A DNA stretch of 64,000 nucleotides from Apiotrichum sp. Y4204 (taxonomy: Eukaryota; Basidiomycota; Tremellomycetes; Trichosporonales; Trichosporonaceae), in the NCBI GenBank assembly GCA_025531455.1, contig JAMYHL010000005.1:1054001-1118000 (forward strand), given 5' to 3'. The translations under genes were made by a program, and so were the position numbers. Shown piece by piece: positions 1 through 9,986 of the stretch. Below the pieces are notes generated by a model. The model worked only from the letters and a program-made list of their open reading frames with translations. It searched no databases and was not told the DNA's origin. Each line of letters opens with the position of its first letter. Positions within the stretch are counted from its first letter, which is position 1.

Positions 1-247
1 CTCCCCGATATACAGTATACACCGCATGCATACGTGCGTCTGAAGCAGTGTGGTGGCCAGTGTGTAGAGTGTTCCGGGCATGAGGCGATGGGCGCGTTAT
101 ACCAAACGACAACCCCGGCTAGAGTGCCAAGAGACTCGCTCGCCGCCGCGACGGTCAACACCCTGCAGCTCGCAACTCGCCGTCGCGCATCCGCCGCCCG
201 CTCGCAATCTATCATGCAATCCATGAGCCCTATGACATTGACAACAA
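1..247. other. left-edge non-coding sequence
   Basis: No gene is supported here. The stretch lies downstream of the ADE8 stop codon and probably holds its 3' untranslated region and terminator. The overlapping short frames lack family motifs and are shadows of GC-rich sequence. Confidence 0.6.
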
Positions 248-1108
248 CTACTCCTTGACGGCAAGCTTTTCGAGCTTGTCCGCGGCGTCCGCGACGCTCT
301 CCTTCTCCACCTTGTTCTCCTTCTCTCCCTCCCCCTCCCCCTCGCCCTTCTCCAGCTCCTCAAGCACCATCTTGGTACCCTCGACAATAATCTCGTGCTC
401 GACGGCATGTATCCTCTCCTCGAGGTCCGCGAGCTTATCCCCCTTACGAATCGGCACCTTGCGGACAATGAGCGGCTCGCCGCGGTCCACCTCCTTGATG
501 ACGCGATGGACCATGACGCCCGTATTCTCCACCTCTCCCGCCTCGTACGCCTCGAGCGCGCGAGGAATGGCATTCGCGCCGTCAAACGCACCGGGGAGCG
601 CGGGGTGGAGGTTGATGCACGGGATCGGGAAACGCTGCTTCTCAGGTGGGGGAGGCAGGCGGTCGCTGCCCTCTGGCGCTTGAGGAAGAGGGGGCATGGA
701 TGCCGGTTCTGGTGGGGGAGTCGTGCCGTTCAAAATGTCCAGGAACGCGTCGGAGAGAATATGCATCCACCCAGCGAGGACGACGACGTCGGGGCGGGAG
801 AGGAGGACGCGGCGCGCGACTTCGGCATCGTACGCCTCCCGTCCGCCGGGGTTGCGGTTCGTAAATGTCTTGAGGGCGCATACTGAGGCTGGAACGGGAG
901 GGTCGGAGCGCGCGGCGCGTTCCAGCCCATAGGCGCCGGACCGCGACGAGAGGACATAGGTCACCTTTGCGTTTGGCAGGGCGGGCGTGCCGCACGCGTC
1001 GAGGATCGCTTGGAGGTTCGAGCCTGGTGTGAGATGGATAGAGAAGGAAGACTTACCCGAGCCGGAGATGAGGACGGTGATGCGCTTTGTGCGCGTGGGC
1101 GGAGTCAT
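248..1108 (-). CDS. ADE8: phosphoribosylglycinamide formyltransferase (GAR transformylase)
   Basis: This enzyme transfers a formyl group from 10-formyl-tetrahydrofolate to GAR in step three of cytosolic purine synthesis. Exons are 1108-1057 and 1023-248, giving 275 residues. The 33-nt intron (1024-1056, GTAAGT...CACACCAG) keeps frame, so an unspliced reading puts 11 foreign residues inside the conserved VLISGSG/SNLQAILDA loop; splicing restores it. Later motifs are LAGWMHILS, the catalytic INLHPALPG (Asn and His of the family triad) and EVDRGEP with the catalytic Asp. Two oddities stand out: a Pro-rich insertion of roughly 35 residues just before INLHP, and an acidic Lys/Glu-rich tail of about 30 residues. 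I chose the ATG at 1108 because the Rossmann strand follows directly; an in-frame upstream ATG exists. It is divergent from the next gene, sharing 395 bp. Confidence 0.93.
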   Translation of the reverse strand: MTPPTRTKRITVLISGSGKSSFSIHLTPGSNLQAILDACGTPALPNAKVTYVLSSRSGAYGLERAARSDPPVPASVCALKTFTNRNPGGREAYDAEVARRVLLSRPDVVVLAGWMHILSDAFLDILNGTTPPPEPASMPPLPQAPEGSDRLPPPPEKQRFPIPCINLHPALPGAFDGANAIPRALEAYEAGEVENTGVMVHRVIKEVDRGEPLIVRKVPIRKGDKLADLEERIHAVEHEIIVEGTKMVLEELEKGEGEGEGEKENKVEKESVADAADKLEKLAVKE

Positions 1109-1503
1109 CGTGGATGGGATAGAGTAGGGTGGATGTTGAGCTCGAGGTCGAGATTGAGCATCGGGCTCGAGCATCTTATCTCTCTGACGAGCAAGAGGAG
1201 ATTTCCGGGACATGGCATTCTCAACTTTCCTGGCAGGCAATAAAATGACGTGTAAAAAACAGCTGGCGTGGCGAAAAGAGGTTGATAAGCCCCGCCCCAC
1301 CACCGAGCCACACTGGCGTACTTCGAGCTCGAAGTGCTCGATGCGATTCGGTCCTCTTTCGCGATCTTTCATGTCCCGCTGGCCATCGCACACCGCACTC
1401 GGCACGTAGAAACACAGGAACACAAGAACACAAGAACACATACCCATACACATACCCACTCACACGCGCCCCCACCTCCGACGTCCCCGTTCCGTTTCGC
1501 GCC
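1109..1503. promoter_or_regulatory. divergent promoter, ADE8 / His-rich gene
   Basis: This 395-bp gap separates two divergent start codons, so it must hold both promoters. A CACA-rich run with repeated ACACAAGAACAC-like units occurs at about 1411-1470, just upstream of the start at 1504. No specific factor site is assigned. Confidence 0.55.
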
Positions 1504-3095
1504 ATGGGCCGCTCCAAGCCGCGCACGAACAAGCGCCCGCCGCCAAAGCCTGCGCGCCGCGACGCCGCTGCGCCCCCTCCGCTCCCGAGTCCCGCCCCCG
1601 CGCTCCCGGACACGCCGCCCCACTCCCACCCCCACGCCCACGGACACGCTCATACCCACTCTCACCCCCACACACACGCACACGGACACACCCCCGCCGC
1701 CCCCGATGCCCCTGGCGGCCCCGGGCGCTCGCCGAGCCGCAGCCGCGCACCGCCGTTTGCAGGTTTCGATCCGGGGTTCGCGCTCCTCCCCTCTGCGAGC
1801 GGGCTCGACCCCTCGGACCCCGAGTTCCCCTCGGCGTTTCGGCACTGGACGTCGAGCGCGCTCTCCCAGCTCGGCCAGCTGCCCCGCCTCACGCCGAACC
1901 AGCTCAGTGCCATCGCAGGAGCGGCGGCGGGGATCGGCGACGCGTCGCTCTTCAGCGCGGCGGCGGCTGCCGGCGGCGTCGGGATAGGCGCGGCTGCTAA
2001 CGGCCTCCCGATCGACTTGCCGGGTAGTCTTGCTGCGCTGTTCGAGGCCAAGCTTACCCTCGACCGCGAAAAGGCCAAACTTATGCGCATGCAGAAGGAG
2101 CTCAAGGGATATCGCGAGGGCGTGGCCGCGGCGGTCGAGAGCGTCGGCGGCATCCCGGTCGGAAAGGGAAAGGAGGTGGCTGTTGATGACGAGCTGGGAG
2201 AGTGTACCTGTGGTCGCGGGGGGTGAGTCTAGTCGCAAAGCTGAGAAGCTGCATGCTGGAACAGCCTTTGGTGCCCATCGTGCCCTTCTCCATGCCCATA
2301 CTCACGCTACAGGCACACGCACGAGTATCCCGCGTCGGTACAGGGCTCAGACGAGTACTACTACTACGACACGGACGACGAGTGCTGCGAGTGCTGCTCC
2401 CACACCCACAGCTACGTCGAGTGCGACCACGAGCCGGGAACTTGCGACTGCGACGAGGTGGACGAGGACGACCATGGCCATGGACATGGGCATGACCACG
2501 ACCACGATCACGACCACGATCACGACCATGACCATGACCATGACCATGTGCATTCCCATTCGCATTCTCATTCCCACTCTCACTCTCACACCCACGCGCA
2601 CGCACACGTCCATGACACCCACGTCCACGCGCACGCGCACGACCACCCCAACCCCCACGCCCACTCGCACTCGCACCACCACGGCGAGGTCGACTCGGAT
2701 GCCGACGAGTACACCTACGAGGACACTGAGGCCCGCGTGCCGCCCGACGAGGAGGCGCGGTATTTCGCCATGCACGCACCGTCGGACGGGACACGGAAGC
2801 GCCTCTCGGACGATCCGGAGAGAATGGTGAGTCGCGGCTGGGACTGGGGACTGGAGGCGGCGGCGGGAATTACGGTGTGCAGCGAGAGTGTGCAGCGAGA
2901 TACGTTCCGAGAGCAGGTCGCGTCGCCGGGCCTGCAGAGGCGATTTCTTATTGTTGCCTAGACCCACAGTGACACCACTAACCCCAGGACGAGGCGGTGC
3001 ACGAGTTGTTCAACTGGATCAAGGCCGTGGTGTGGACGATCGAGCAGGCCGCGACCGTCGCCGGCCGCCGATGGATCCCGCATCAGCAGCGCTAA
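1504..3095 (+). CDS. His/Asp-rich, probable metal-binding protein of unknown function
   Basis: I do not recognise a named family. Exons are 1504-2222, 2313-2826 and 2988-3095, all phase-consistent, giving 446 residues. The N-terminal third is basic and Pro-rich, with a first His-rich stretch around residues 40-62. Next is an Ala-rich helical segment (QLGQLPRLTPNQLSAIAG) and a possible coiled coil (KLTLDREKAKLMRMQKELKG). Exon 2 opens with a Cys cluster (DECCECCSHTH) and then a run of alternating His-Asp, His-Ser and His-Ala pairs about 90 residues long. The C-terminus ends in an amphipathic helix (DEAVHELFNWIKAVVWTIEQ). Such His-rich runs can bind zinc, nickel or copper, which is inference only. 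Resemblance to fungal Nst1-type stress proteins is weak. The repeat is coded by 6-bp GACCAC/GACCAT units that are prone to length change. Confidence 0.72.
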
Positions 3096-3457
3096 GCGGC
3101 GGAGCGGCGGGGCGGGGCGAAGCCAAGCCAAGCGGCGCGACGCAGCGCGACGCAGCGAGAGCCGAAAGCGGAGACCGAGGCAAAACCGCGCAACAGCCCG
3201 CCGGCCATCGCCCACTGAATCACTCTCATCTCCCATCTCTAAACTGCTATTCATTGGGTGCGAGCCCGTGTATATCTACTGTACCACCATGCGCATGCAT
3301 TATCATCATCACGGCGAGGTGTGGCGCGGTGACGTGGTGAGGTGGGGGTTACGCGTGGAGGTGGAACCGTCTGGCAGCTGTGTTGTAATCTGGGTGTGGT
3401 GGAGGTCCGACGCGTCATTGATCTCTGAATCTCTACATTCATTCCACACATCCCGCC
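3096..3457. other. intergenic, His-rich gene to RING gene
   Basis: This tandem gap of 362 bp holds the 3' region of the His-rich gene, with short GC-rich direct repeats (AGCCAAGCCAAG; GCGACGCAGC twice) at about 3119-3165, followed by the promoter of the RING gene. Confidence 0.5.
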
Positions 3458-4099
3458 ATGTCCACCGAACCAACATTTACAGAATTCGCCTCTGCCCTCG
3501 AGGGAGGCGGCGTCCTCCTCTCCTCAGAGCTGTACGATGAGTTTCTCGCAGACTTTGAGAACCCGTGCGTCGTCCCCTGTACTGTCCCTCTAACAACAGT
3601 CATGGCGCCAGCAAAGAGTTTATCGCCGCCCTCCCCCATCCCGTGTCTACAGATCAGGAAAGCTGCCCCGTCTGCCTGCAGCCCACAGCAGCGATCCTCA
3701 CCGAGGAAGAGTATGCGCTCGCGAGCGAGCATTTCTTTGGGGACACGGCGGCGCTCGGCCTGCGCTCTCTCCCGTGCGATGCGGGACATGTGCTTTGTGC
3801 GCGGTGTGCGTCGGCGTGGCTCCGCATCGTGAGTGAGAAGAGTAAAAGTATATACTGGAATTGGACTGATAAGGGAGAACAACTCGTGTCCCCTCTGCCG
3901 CGCGGTGCTTGATCCGCATGCACCAGTTCCCGCTATCGAGGAGCAGCGGCGGACGGAGCGCATGCTCGCCTTCTTCCACGAGCTGTTTGGCCGCCCAGGA
4001 GGCGCAGGAGGCGCAGGCGGCGGCGGCGGCGTTCCGGCCGGCGCGCCCGCCGCGGCTACCGCGCCGCCGAAACCATCCTTCTCGGGCATGTACTCGTAG
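3458..4099 (+). CDS. RING-finger protein, probable E3 ubiquitin ligase
   Basis: Exons are 3458-3564, 3600-3828 and 3878-4099, giving 185 residues. The first intron is only 35 nt. The second ends at GGGAG, the acceptor that keeps the zinc-binding frame. The RING core begins CPVCLQP at about residue 54. After an unusually long first loop of about 35 residues it continues LPCDAGHVLCARCASAWLRI|NNSCPLCR, which gives a full C/H ligand set of the cross-brace type. RING proteins recruit E2 enzymes and direct ubiquitin transfer; the substrate is unknown. The C-terminus is a Gly/Ala-rich tail (GGAGGAGGGGG) that is probably disordered. The stop lies 58 bp from the stop of the convergent RSC gene. Confidence is high for the RING fold and moderate for the E3 role. 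Confidence 0.85.
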
Positions 4100-4157
4100 A
4101 CTTGTAGACTCGCTACTCGCTGCATATTATGTATGGCACATCCTATCTCCTCGAGGC

Positions 4158-7100
4158 CTAGAACCCCGCGACGGCACGCAGGCCCGCCATGACCTGCTCC
4201 GCGGTCTGGCCCTTGGCCCACCAGTGCCGCCCGACGTCGCCCGAGAGTTCGTCGGCCGGCTCATCGTCGTCGTCGTCCTCGCCTTCCGCGTCTTCTTCGC
4301 TTTCGGCGTCGTCGTCCTCCACCGCGCGGCGGAACCGCTTGCCCGGTCGCGCGTCGGCCTCGCTCGCGCCGGCCTTGCGTTTCGACAGGTACGCAAGGTA
4401 CTCGAGCGAGTGTCGTGGGCGCTCGGGAATACGCAAGGCCCCCGGTGCGATCGGCGGCCCGGAGAACCACAGGACCTGGTGCCGCGCGTCCTGCTCAAAC
4501 AGCCGCGCAGTCTCGGGAGGGAGGTACTCGCGCACGGCCACCTGCTCGAGCACCTGCGCCCCGCCCATGACGGCGGCAAACGTGCGCACGGCGTACAGCG
4601 GCGCCTGCTGCTGCGGCTGGCGGTAGTTTGCCGCAGCTTGTGGCGGACCGCCGGGGTATCCTGCCTGCTGGGGTTGCCGCGAGGGGCCAGGCTGCGGGGC
4701 CTGGGCTGGGTACGGGTGGCGCTGCTGCGGCGTCTGCTGCATCGGTGTCGTTGTCGCTGTGCGTGACCGCGGGTCTGCGGGTGGTCCGCTCGGCCGGCGC
4801 ACAGCCTGGGGATGCACCACGGCGGCCGCCGCCTCGTCCTCCTCGGCATCAGCCGGCAGGGGCTGGCGCTTTGGACGTCCGATTGCCCCAGGACCCTGTA
4901 CGCCCCGCGTGAACGGCGACCGCAGACTCGGGAGCTGCACCGGCCGTTCGAACGGAATCACCGCCGTCACATCCACACCGCGCAGCTGCTCGGGGAGCAC
5001 ATTGGCCCACTTCTTGATCCGAAGAAACAGGCACGCCTTGTCAATGTACCGCATGCTGCACACATACAACGGCCAGCCGGGGAAGAATGCCGGCGGGCGC
5101 GGGCGGCCCAGCGACGCGGATTCCGTAGGCTGCACCGCGATGCGCTCGATTATATCCTCCACGGGGTGGTCGCAAAAGTGTGCCGTCTTGAACACCTCGT
5201 TCTCAACAAAAGTCTGCTCCGCCGGGTGTGTGGTCTGATGTCAGCTGAGATTCGAGCAACAGCTCACCTGCTCGGGACGCAAGTACCAGCACACCGTGAC
5301 GTGGTGCGTCGAGTAGCCCTTTGTCGGCACGAACGTCTTGAACACCTGCGCGACAATTGGGCGCGACGCGTCGTCGGGGTTGATTAGGTGTACATAGTCG
5401 CCAACACGGTACGCCACGCCCTTGTGCCGTGCCTCCTCGGTGAAATGCCGGTCTTTTGTAGGGATACGCGATGTTGTGACTCCAAACCCGGCCTCCTCCT
5501 GGCTCGCACCACCACGCAGCGCCTCGTTCGACTCGTACAGCGAGCGCGCGACGCCCGGGCCGGCCGGAAGCGAGGCAAACTTGGTCGCTGACGGGGGGAT
5601 CATACCATTCGGCGCAATCTGCAGCGGATACGGCGCAGTGACGGCGTTGTACAGCCGCTGCAGGGTGAGGACATGGCCGTACTCGCGGGGCGACGCCTGG
5701 AACCATCGGCGCGCCTTTTCAAACAGACGTGACATGTCCTTGTCAAAGTCGAGAAGCGTGTTGTAGCCGCCCCCCCGGACACGCTGGAGAATACCGGCCC
5801 AGCTCACGCCCTTGACGTCGAGGTACGGGATCTCCGCGTCAGAGGGTATCTGGTGCAGCGCTTCCGCGAGGCGCACGCCCTGTGGATCCTTGTAGATCTC
5901 TATGGCGGTGGCCGTAAGATGGATACGACCCTTCCAGCTCGCCTGGCCGCCGACACGGCGCTCATAATCCGGCGAGCCCTCTCCCCACCATCCGCTGCCG
6001 AGCACACCGCCAGGTGCCGGGTCGCCGCGGAGCGTGGTCTGCGGTCCATCCCATTTCGGGAGCTTGGCGTCTGTCGCGTCTACGATAGCCTTCTCGGAGG
6101 GAGGAAGGGCCGAGTTGCTCGCCGGCGTGCGGGCGACTGGCTGCGGAGGCGGCGCCTGAGCCTGAGGCTGAGCTTGGGGCTGAGTCTGGGCAGCATGGGC
6201 AGTTTCATGCGCCGCATGCGCATGCACGGCGTCCTCCTTGGCGGCACGCGAAGGCATGACCTTTGTCGGCGACTGCGCCGCCCGGGGATGGCGCTCGCGC
6301 GGGCGGGGCGTCTCCCTCGGTGCTGGCGCAGGAGCAGGAGTGGCGGGCTCCTGGCGGTTGACGCGCAGATGTATCGTGACGGGCGGCGAGGCTGCCGCCG
6401 GCGTCTTCGGCGCGGCAGGAGCCGGGGTCACGGGTGACTTGGTGTCTTTCGCCTTGCGGCCCTTCGGAGGCGGTTTGCGCGGATCGGGACTCGCAAACGT
6501 GCCCTGCTCGGCGTGTGCGCGCCACGCTTCGTGGATCATGGTCTGCGGTCAGTGACGAGAAGTGATTAGAACGCACCTCGAAGGTCTTGGCGTCGTTCCA
6601 CACCTGCGAGCCTTCTTCATTATCTGTTGTTAGTGGGAAATCCTATTGTCGGCACTCACAGTGCATGGCGTTAAGGAAGACAAGATGGAGCTGTTTGAAG
6701 AAGGCCTCGGGCGTGTTGAATCCCTGCGCCCCGAGGCGTCCCTGCGAGTGAGCATGGCTCAAGTGCGAACACACTGCTATGAAGATATCATTTCAGCAGC
6801 ACTCACCGCAATGAGGTCGAGCGCCTCAGGCTCGGGGATGGCATCGTAGTAGTCCGCCCACTCCTCCTTGTCCGGCAGCTCGCGGAAGATGGCGCACATT
6901 AGGCGGCTGCACGAATGATAACGGATCCGGGTGGTGCCGTGTCGCGAGTTCACATGTCACAGTTCGCGGGGAAATATGGATTGATAACGGCGTGGGTGTC
7001 ATTTCATCGAAATGGATATTGATATATTGATAACGCGTCAGCCAGGGTTCACTCGTCATTGGGATTCACAATACCGCCGGGAACGTTTCCCACCCTCCGC

Positions 7101-7357
7101 TCTGCATGGCGCATGGCAATCTTGGGGGTACTACACGCGGCAAACATCCTCCTCTTCCGCAAAAATCGTCCCCAGATCACTATACCCACTCACCTCCCCT
7201 CCTTGGCCTTGTACACTGCCTCGAGCATGTCGCGGCACGCGCGCCACTGCGCCTCGTCGAGGCCGGACGCGTCGTCCTTCCGCGCGGGGTACGCCGCGGG
7301 TACGGGGATGGGGGGCGCGGAGGGGCGGCCGCGGCCGCCGCTCTTCCGGGGGGCCAT
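4158..7357 (-). CDS. RSC1: RSC chromatin-remodelling subunit, Rsc1/Rsc2-like (two bromodomains + BAH)
   Basis: Exons, in order, are 7357-7194, 6906-6807, 6741-6660, 6623-6577, 6542-5268 and 5234-4158, giving 914 residues. The first bromodomain, at about residues 35-145, shows LMCAIFRELP, ADYYDAIPEP, FLNAMHYNEEGSQVWNDA. The HYN Asn is the acetyl-lysine anchor, and this domain is spread over five exons. A basic Pro/Ala-rich linker follows. A degenerate second bromodomain-like region (about 330-430) contains YNTLLDFDKDMSRLFEKARRW. The BAH domain runs from YRVGDYVHLI through TVCWYLRPEQ|TTHPAEQ and FVENEVFKTA to DIIERIAVQ; its 33-nt intron falls inside the strand. This order matches Rsc1/Rsc2 of the nuclear SWI/SNF-type RSC complex. 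The C-terminal half is Gln/Pro-rich and then acidic. The first intron is 287 nt, long for this window, so a missed exon there is possible. Confidence 0.88.
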
Positions 7358-8054
7358 GGCGGGTTGTTTTGTTGTTGATTGTGGAGTTGTGGTGTGTGTG
7401 GTTGTGGATGGCGGGTTGAGACGGATGTTGATGTTGTTGACACTCGAGCGCGAGAGAGAGGACTTGCAGGCAAAAGAGAGGCACGGAAAGAAGGGGAGGA
7501 GGAAGAGAGGGACAGGAGGATGCAAGCCATAGGGATCATCAGCGACGGAAGCAAAATTGGAAGTTCTGGAGCGTGGCGTTAGCGTGGGATCAGCATGATC
7601 TTCAGGCTAGCGACCTGCAGATCGGCAGGGGCACGATCGCCGGAAGTTCGGATATCAAGATCTGCAGGGACGATCGATGAGATCATGGCGATCACGATCA
7701 GCGTCGGCAGCGAGGCCGCGACCTTATCTGCAACGCAACCCCCCAATCACAGCTACCTCGGCCATGATACTGCATGCTACATTGTGTAAGAGGAGGCACT
7801 GCGCAGCTCCCCATGTATAATAACACGCTGTAGCAAATTCTATTCTATGTTGCGGAGAGACGGAGACACGGCCTCCGCGCGCCGCGATCAATGGTATACG
7901 CAGAAACTAATAGGGAGACTGGTGGAGACGGGGGTGATGGGGTGAATACTGAGGGAACGGCGGGTGCGGGGGATCGGTAACTGAGCGGAGTCTGGTCCGG
8001 ACCGCTATATTTCACACTAGCTTGATGGGCAGGTGCCGCATCGCACATGTGCGT
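7358..8054. other. intergenic: RSC1 promoter and pyruvate kinase 3' region
   Basis: Both flanking genes read leftward, so this holds the RSC1 upstream region (right of 7357) and the 3' end of pyruvate kinase. A GATC-dense stretch at about 7596-7705 includes GATCGGCAG at 7620-7628, a motif that recurs elsewhere in the window. No gene is seen. Confidence 0.5.
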
Positions 8055-9986
8055 TTATTCGGGGCGCTCAATGTACGCAATCTCGAGGTCCGCAGGGTCA
8101 GTGGGCACCGAGAGGATACGGAGCGTGTTGGTGTGGCCAAGACCACCCTTCCAGCCCTGGACAGCCATGACGGTCGCCTCGGGCTTGACAATGTTGAGGT
8201 TGAGGGCAATCTTGAGGCCGTAGCGGATACGGTTGTCGACGTCAATCTGCCACTTGTCCATGGGGACACCACGGGGCTCGGGGTACCAGACAGGGTAAAC
8301 ACCACGCGACAGGTGGAGCTGGCGGGCAGTCTGCTGGTTGCGGGTAACACAGATGATGGGGCATGAAGGGCGGTACTTGGAGATAAGGCGAGCGGAGACA
8401 CCGGAGGTGGAGAGGACAATAATGGCACCGGCGTCCTGCTCAATCGCGGCAGCAACAGCCGAGAGAGCGAGAGTCTCGGCAGTCTCGGTAGGGCGGGGGG
8501 TAAGACCACGGAGCTGGTCAAAGAGGGCCGAGTTGGAGATGGCCGACTCGGCGAGGTATGCGGTCTCGGCCATCATCTGGACTGACTGTGAGCGGTGTTC
8601 TCTGGTCCAGTAACTCACCAGCCAGGATCGGGTAGTCGCCCTTGGCGGTCTCTCCCGAAAGCATCACACAGTCGGCGCCGTCGAGCACAGCGTTGGCGAC
8701 GTCCGACACTTCGGCACGGGTGGGGCGGGGGTTGTACTGAGAGGTCAACAAAACGATTTCACACCTCACTTACAGTCATCGACTCGAGCATCTGGGTGGC
8801 ACAGATAACGGGCTTGCCGGCAATGTTGCACTTGGCAATCATCATCTTCTGAGCGAGGAAGACCTGCGAGGCAGGAATCTCGATACCGAGGTCACCACGC
8901 GCGACCATGACACCGTCGGCCTCGCGGAGAATCTCGTCAAAGTTGGAGACACCCTGCTCGTTCTCAATCTTGACAATAATCTTGATGCTTGCTCCCTCGG
9001 CGCCAAGGTGCTTACGGATCTCGCGGACGTCGTCGGCACGGCGGATGAACGAGGCGAAGATCATGTCGACGCCGTTGCGGACACCGAACGCGAGGTCCGA
9101 CTTGTCCTTTTCGGAGAGGGCGGGAAGGTCGACATGGGTCTTGGGGAGGTTGACACCCTTGCGCGACGAAAGGTTACCAGCGTTGAGCGACTTGACGCGA
9201 ATGCGGTCGCCGTCGATCGCGACAACCTGGAGCGAGAGAATACCGTCATCGACGTAAATGAGCTTGCCGGGGGAGGTGACCTTGGGGAGGTTGGCGTAGT
9301 CCATGTAGATCTGGTCCGCGTTGCCATTCTCGGCAAAGCTCTTGTCCGTGGTGACCCAGAACTCGTGGCCGGCAGGGATCTTGACCTGTTGCGGGTGTCA
9401 GCGCCCGAGCACAGCTCGGGGGGGGGGTGTAGTACTTACGTCAATGTCGTCGGCCATGAGACCAGTACGAATCTCGGGACCCTTGGTGTCGAGAGCAAGA
9501 GCAAGAGGGCGGCCGCTCGGGCTCAGCTTGTCGGCCTCGCGGGCGTTGTCGACAACGCTCTGGTGGTACTCGTAGGATCCGTGGGAGAAGTTCATGCGGA
9601 CTAAGGACAGAGTTAGGGTCTCGTTTCTGGATCGGAGAGGTCTGTGGGTACGAGGAGGGCATGTAAACGTGGTGTGGAGTGGGAGCGCCAAGGGCCATGG
9701 AGCACACCGAGAGGGAGGCCCCGGTGCCAGCGACTAGGGAGTAGTGCGCGAGTGCGCGCAAACAATCCACTTACCGATGTTCATGCCCGCGTCAGCGAGC
9801 TTGAGGATCATGTCCACCGAGTTGCTCCTGGGACCGATCGTGGCGATGATAGAGGTCTGGTTCGTCAGCCGGCGCCGGCACAGTCATCGAGCAACATACC
9901 TTGCGGAGGAACTTCTGCTGCTCGGTAGGCGGGTCAAAGCTGGTCGAGAGGCCAGCGAGCCAGGCGATCTGAGAACCGGCAGTCAT
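8055..9986 (-). CDS. PYK1: pyruvate kinase
   Basis: It converts phosphoenolpyruvate and ADP to pyruvate and ATP, the last step of glycolysis in the cytosol. Exons are 9986-9900, 9856-9775, 9600-9440, 9385-8774, 8736-8619 and 8581-8055, giving 528 residues, the usual fungal length. Recognisable blocks, in order: [61 protein letters not shown], the signature [10 protein letters not shown] with its catalytic Lys, [60 protein letters not shown] and the C-domain ending AYIERPE. The fructose-1,6-bisphosphate-binding C-domain is present. The start at 9986 is chosen for family length; an in-frame ATG about 50 codons upstream would add a Ser/Pro-rich leader. The second intron is 174 nt and the others are 37-54 nt. 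Confidence 0.96.
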
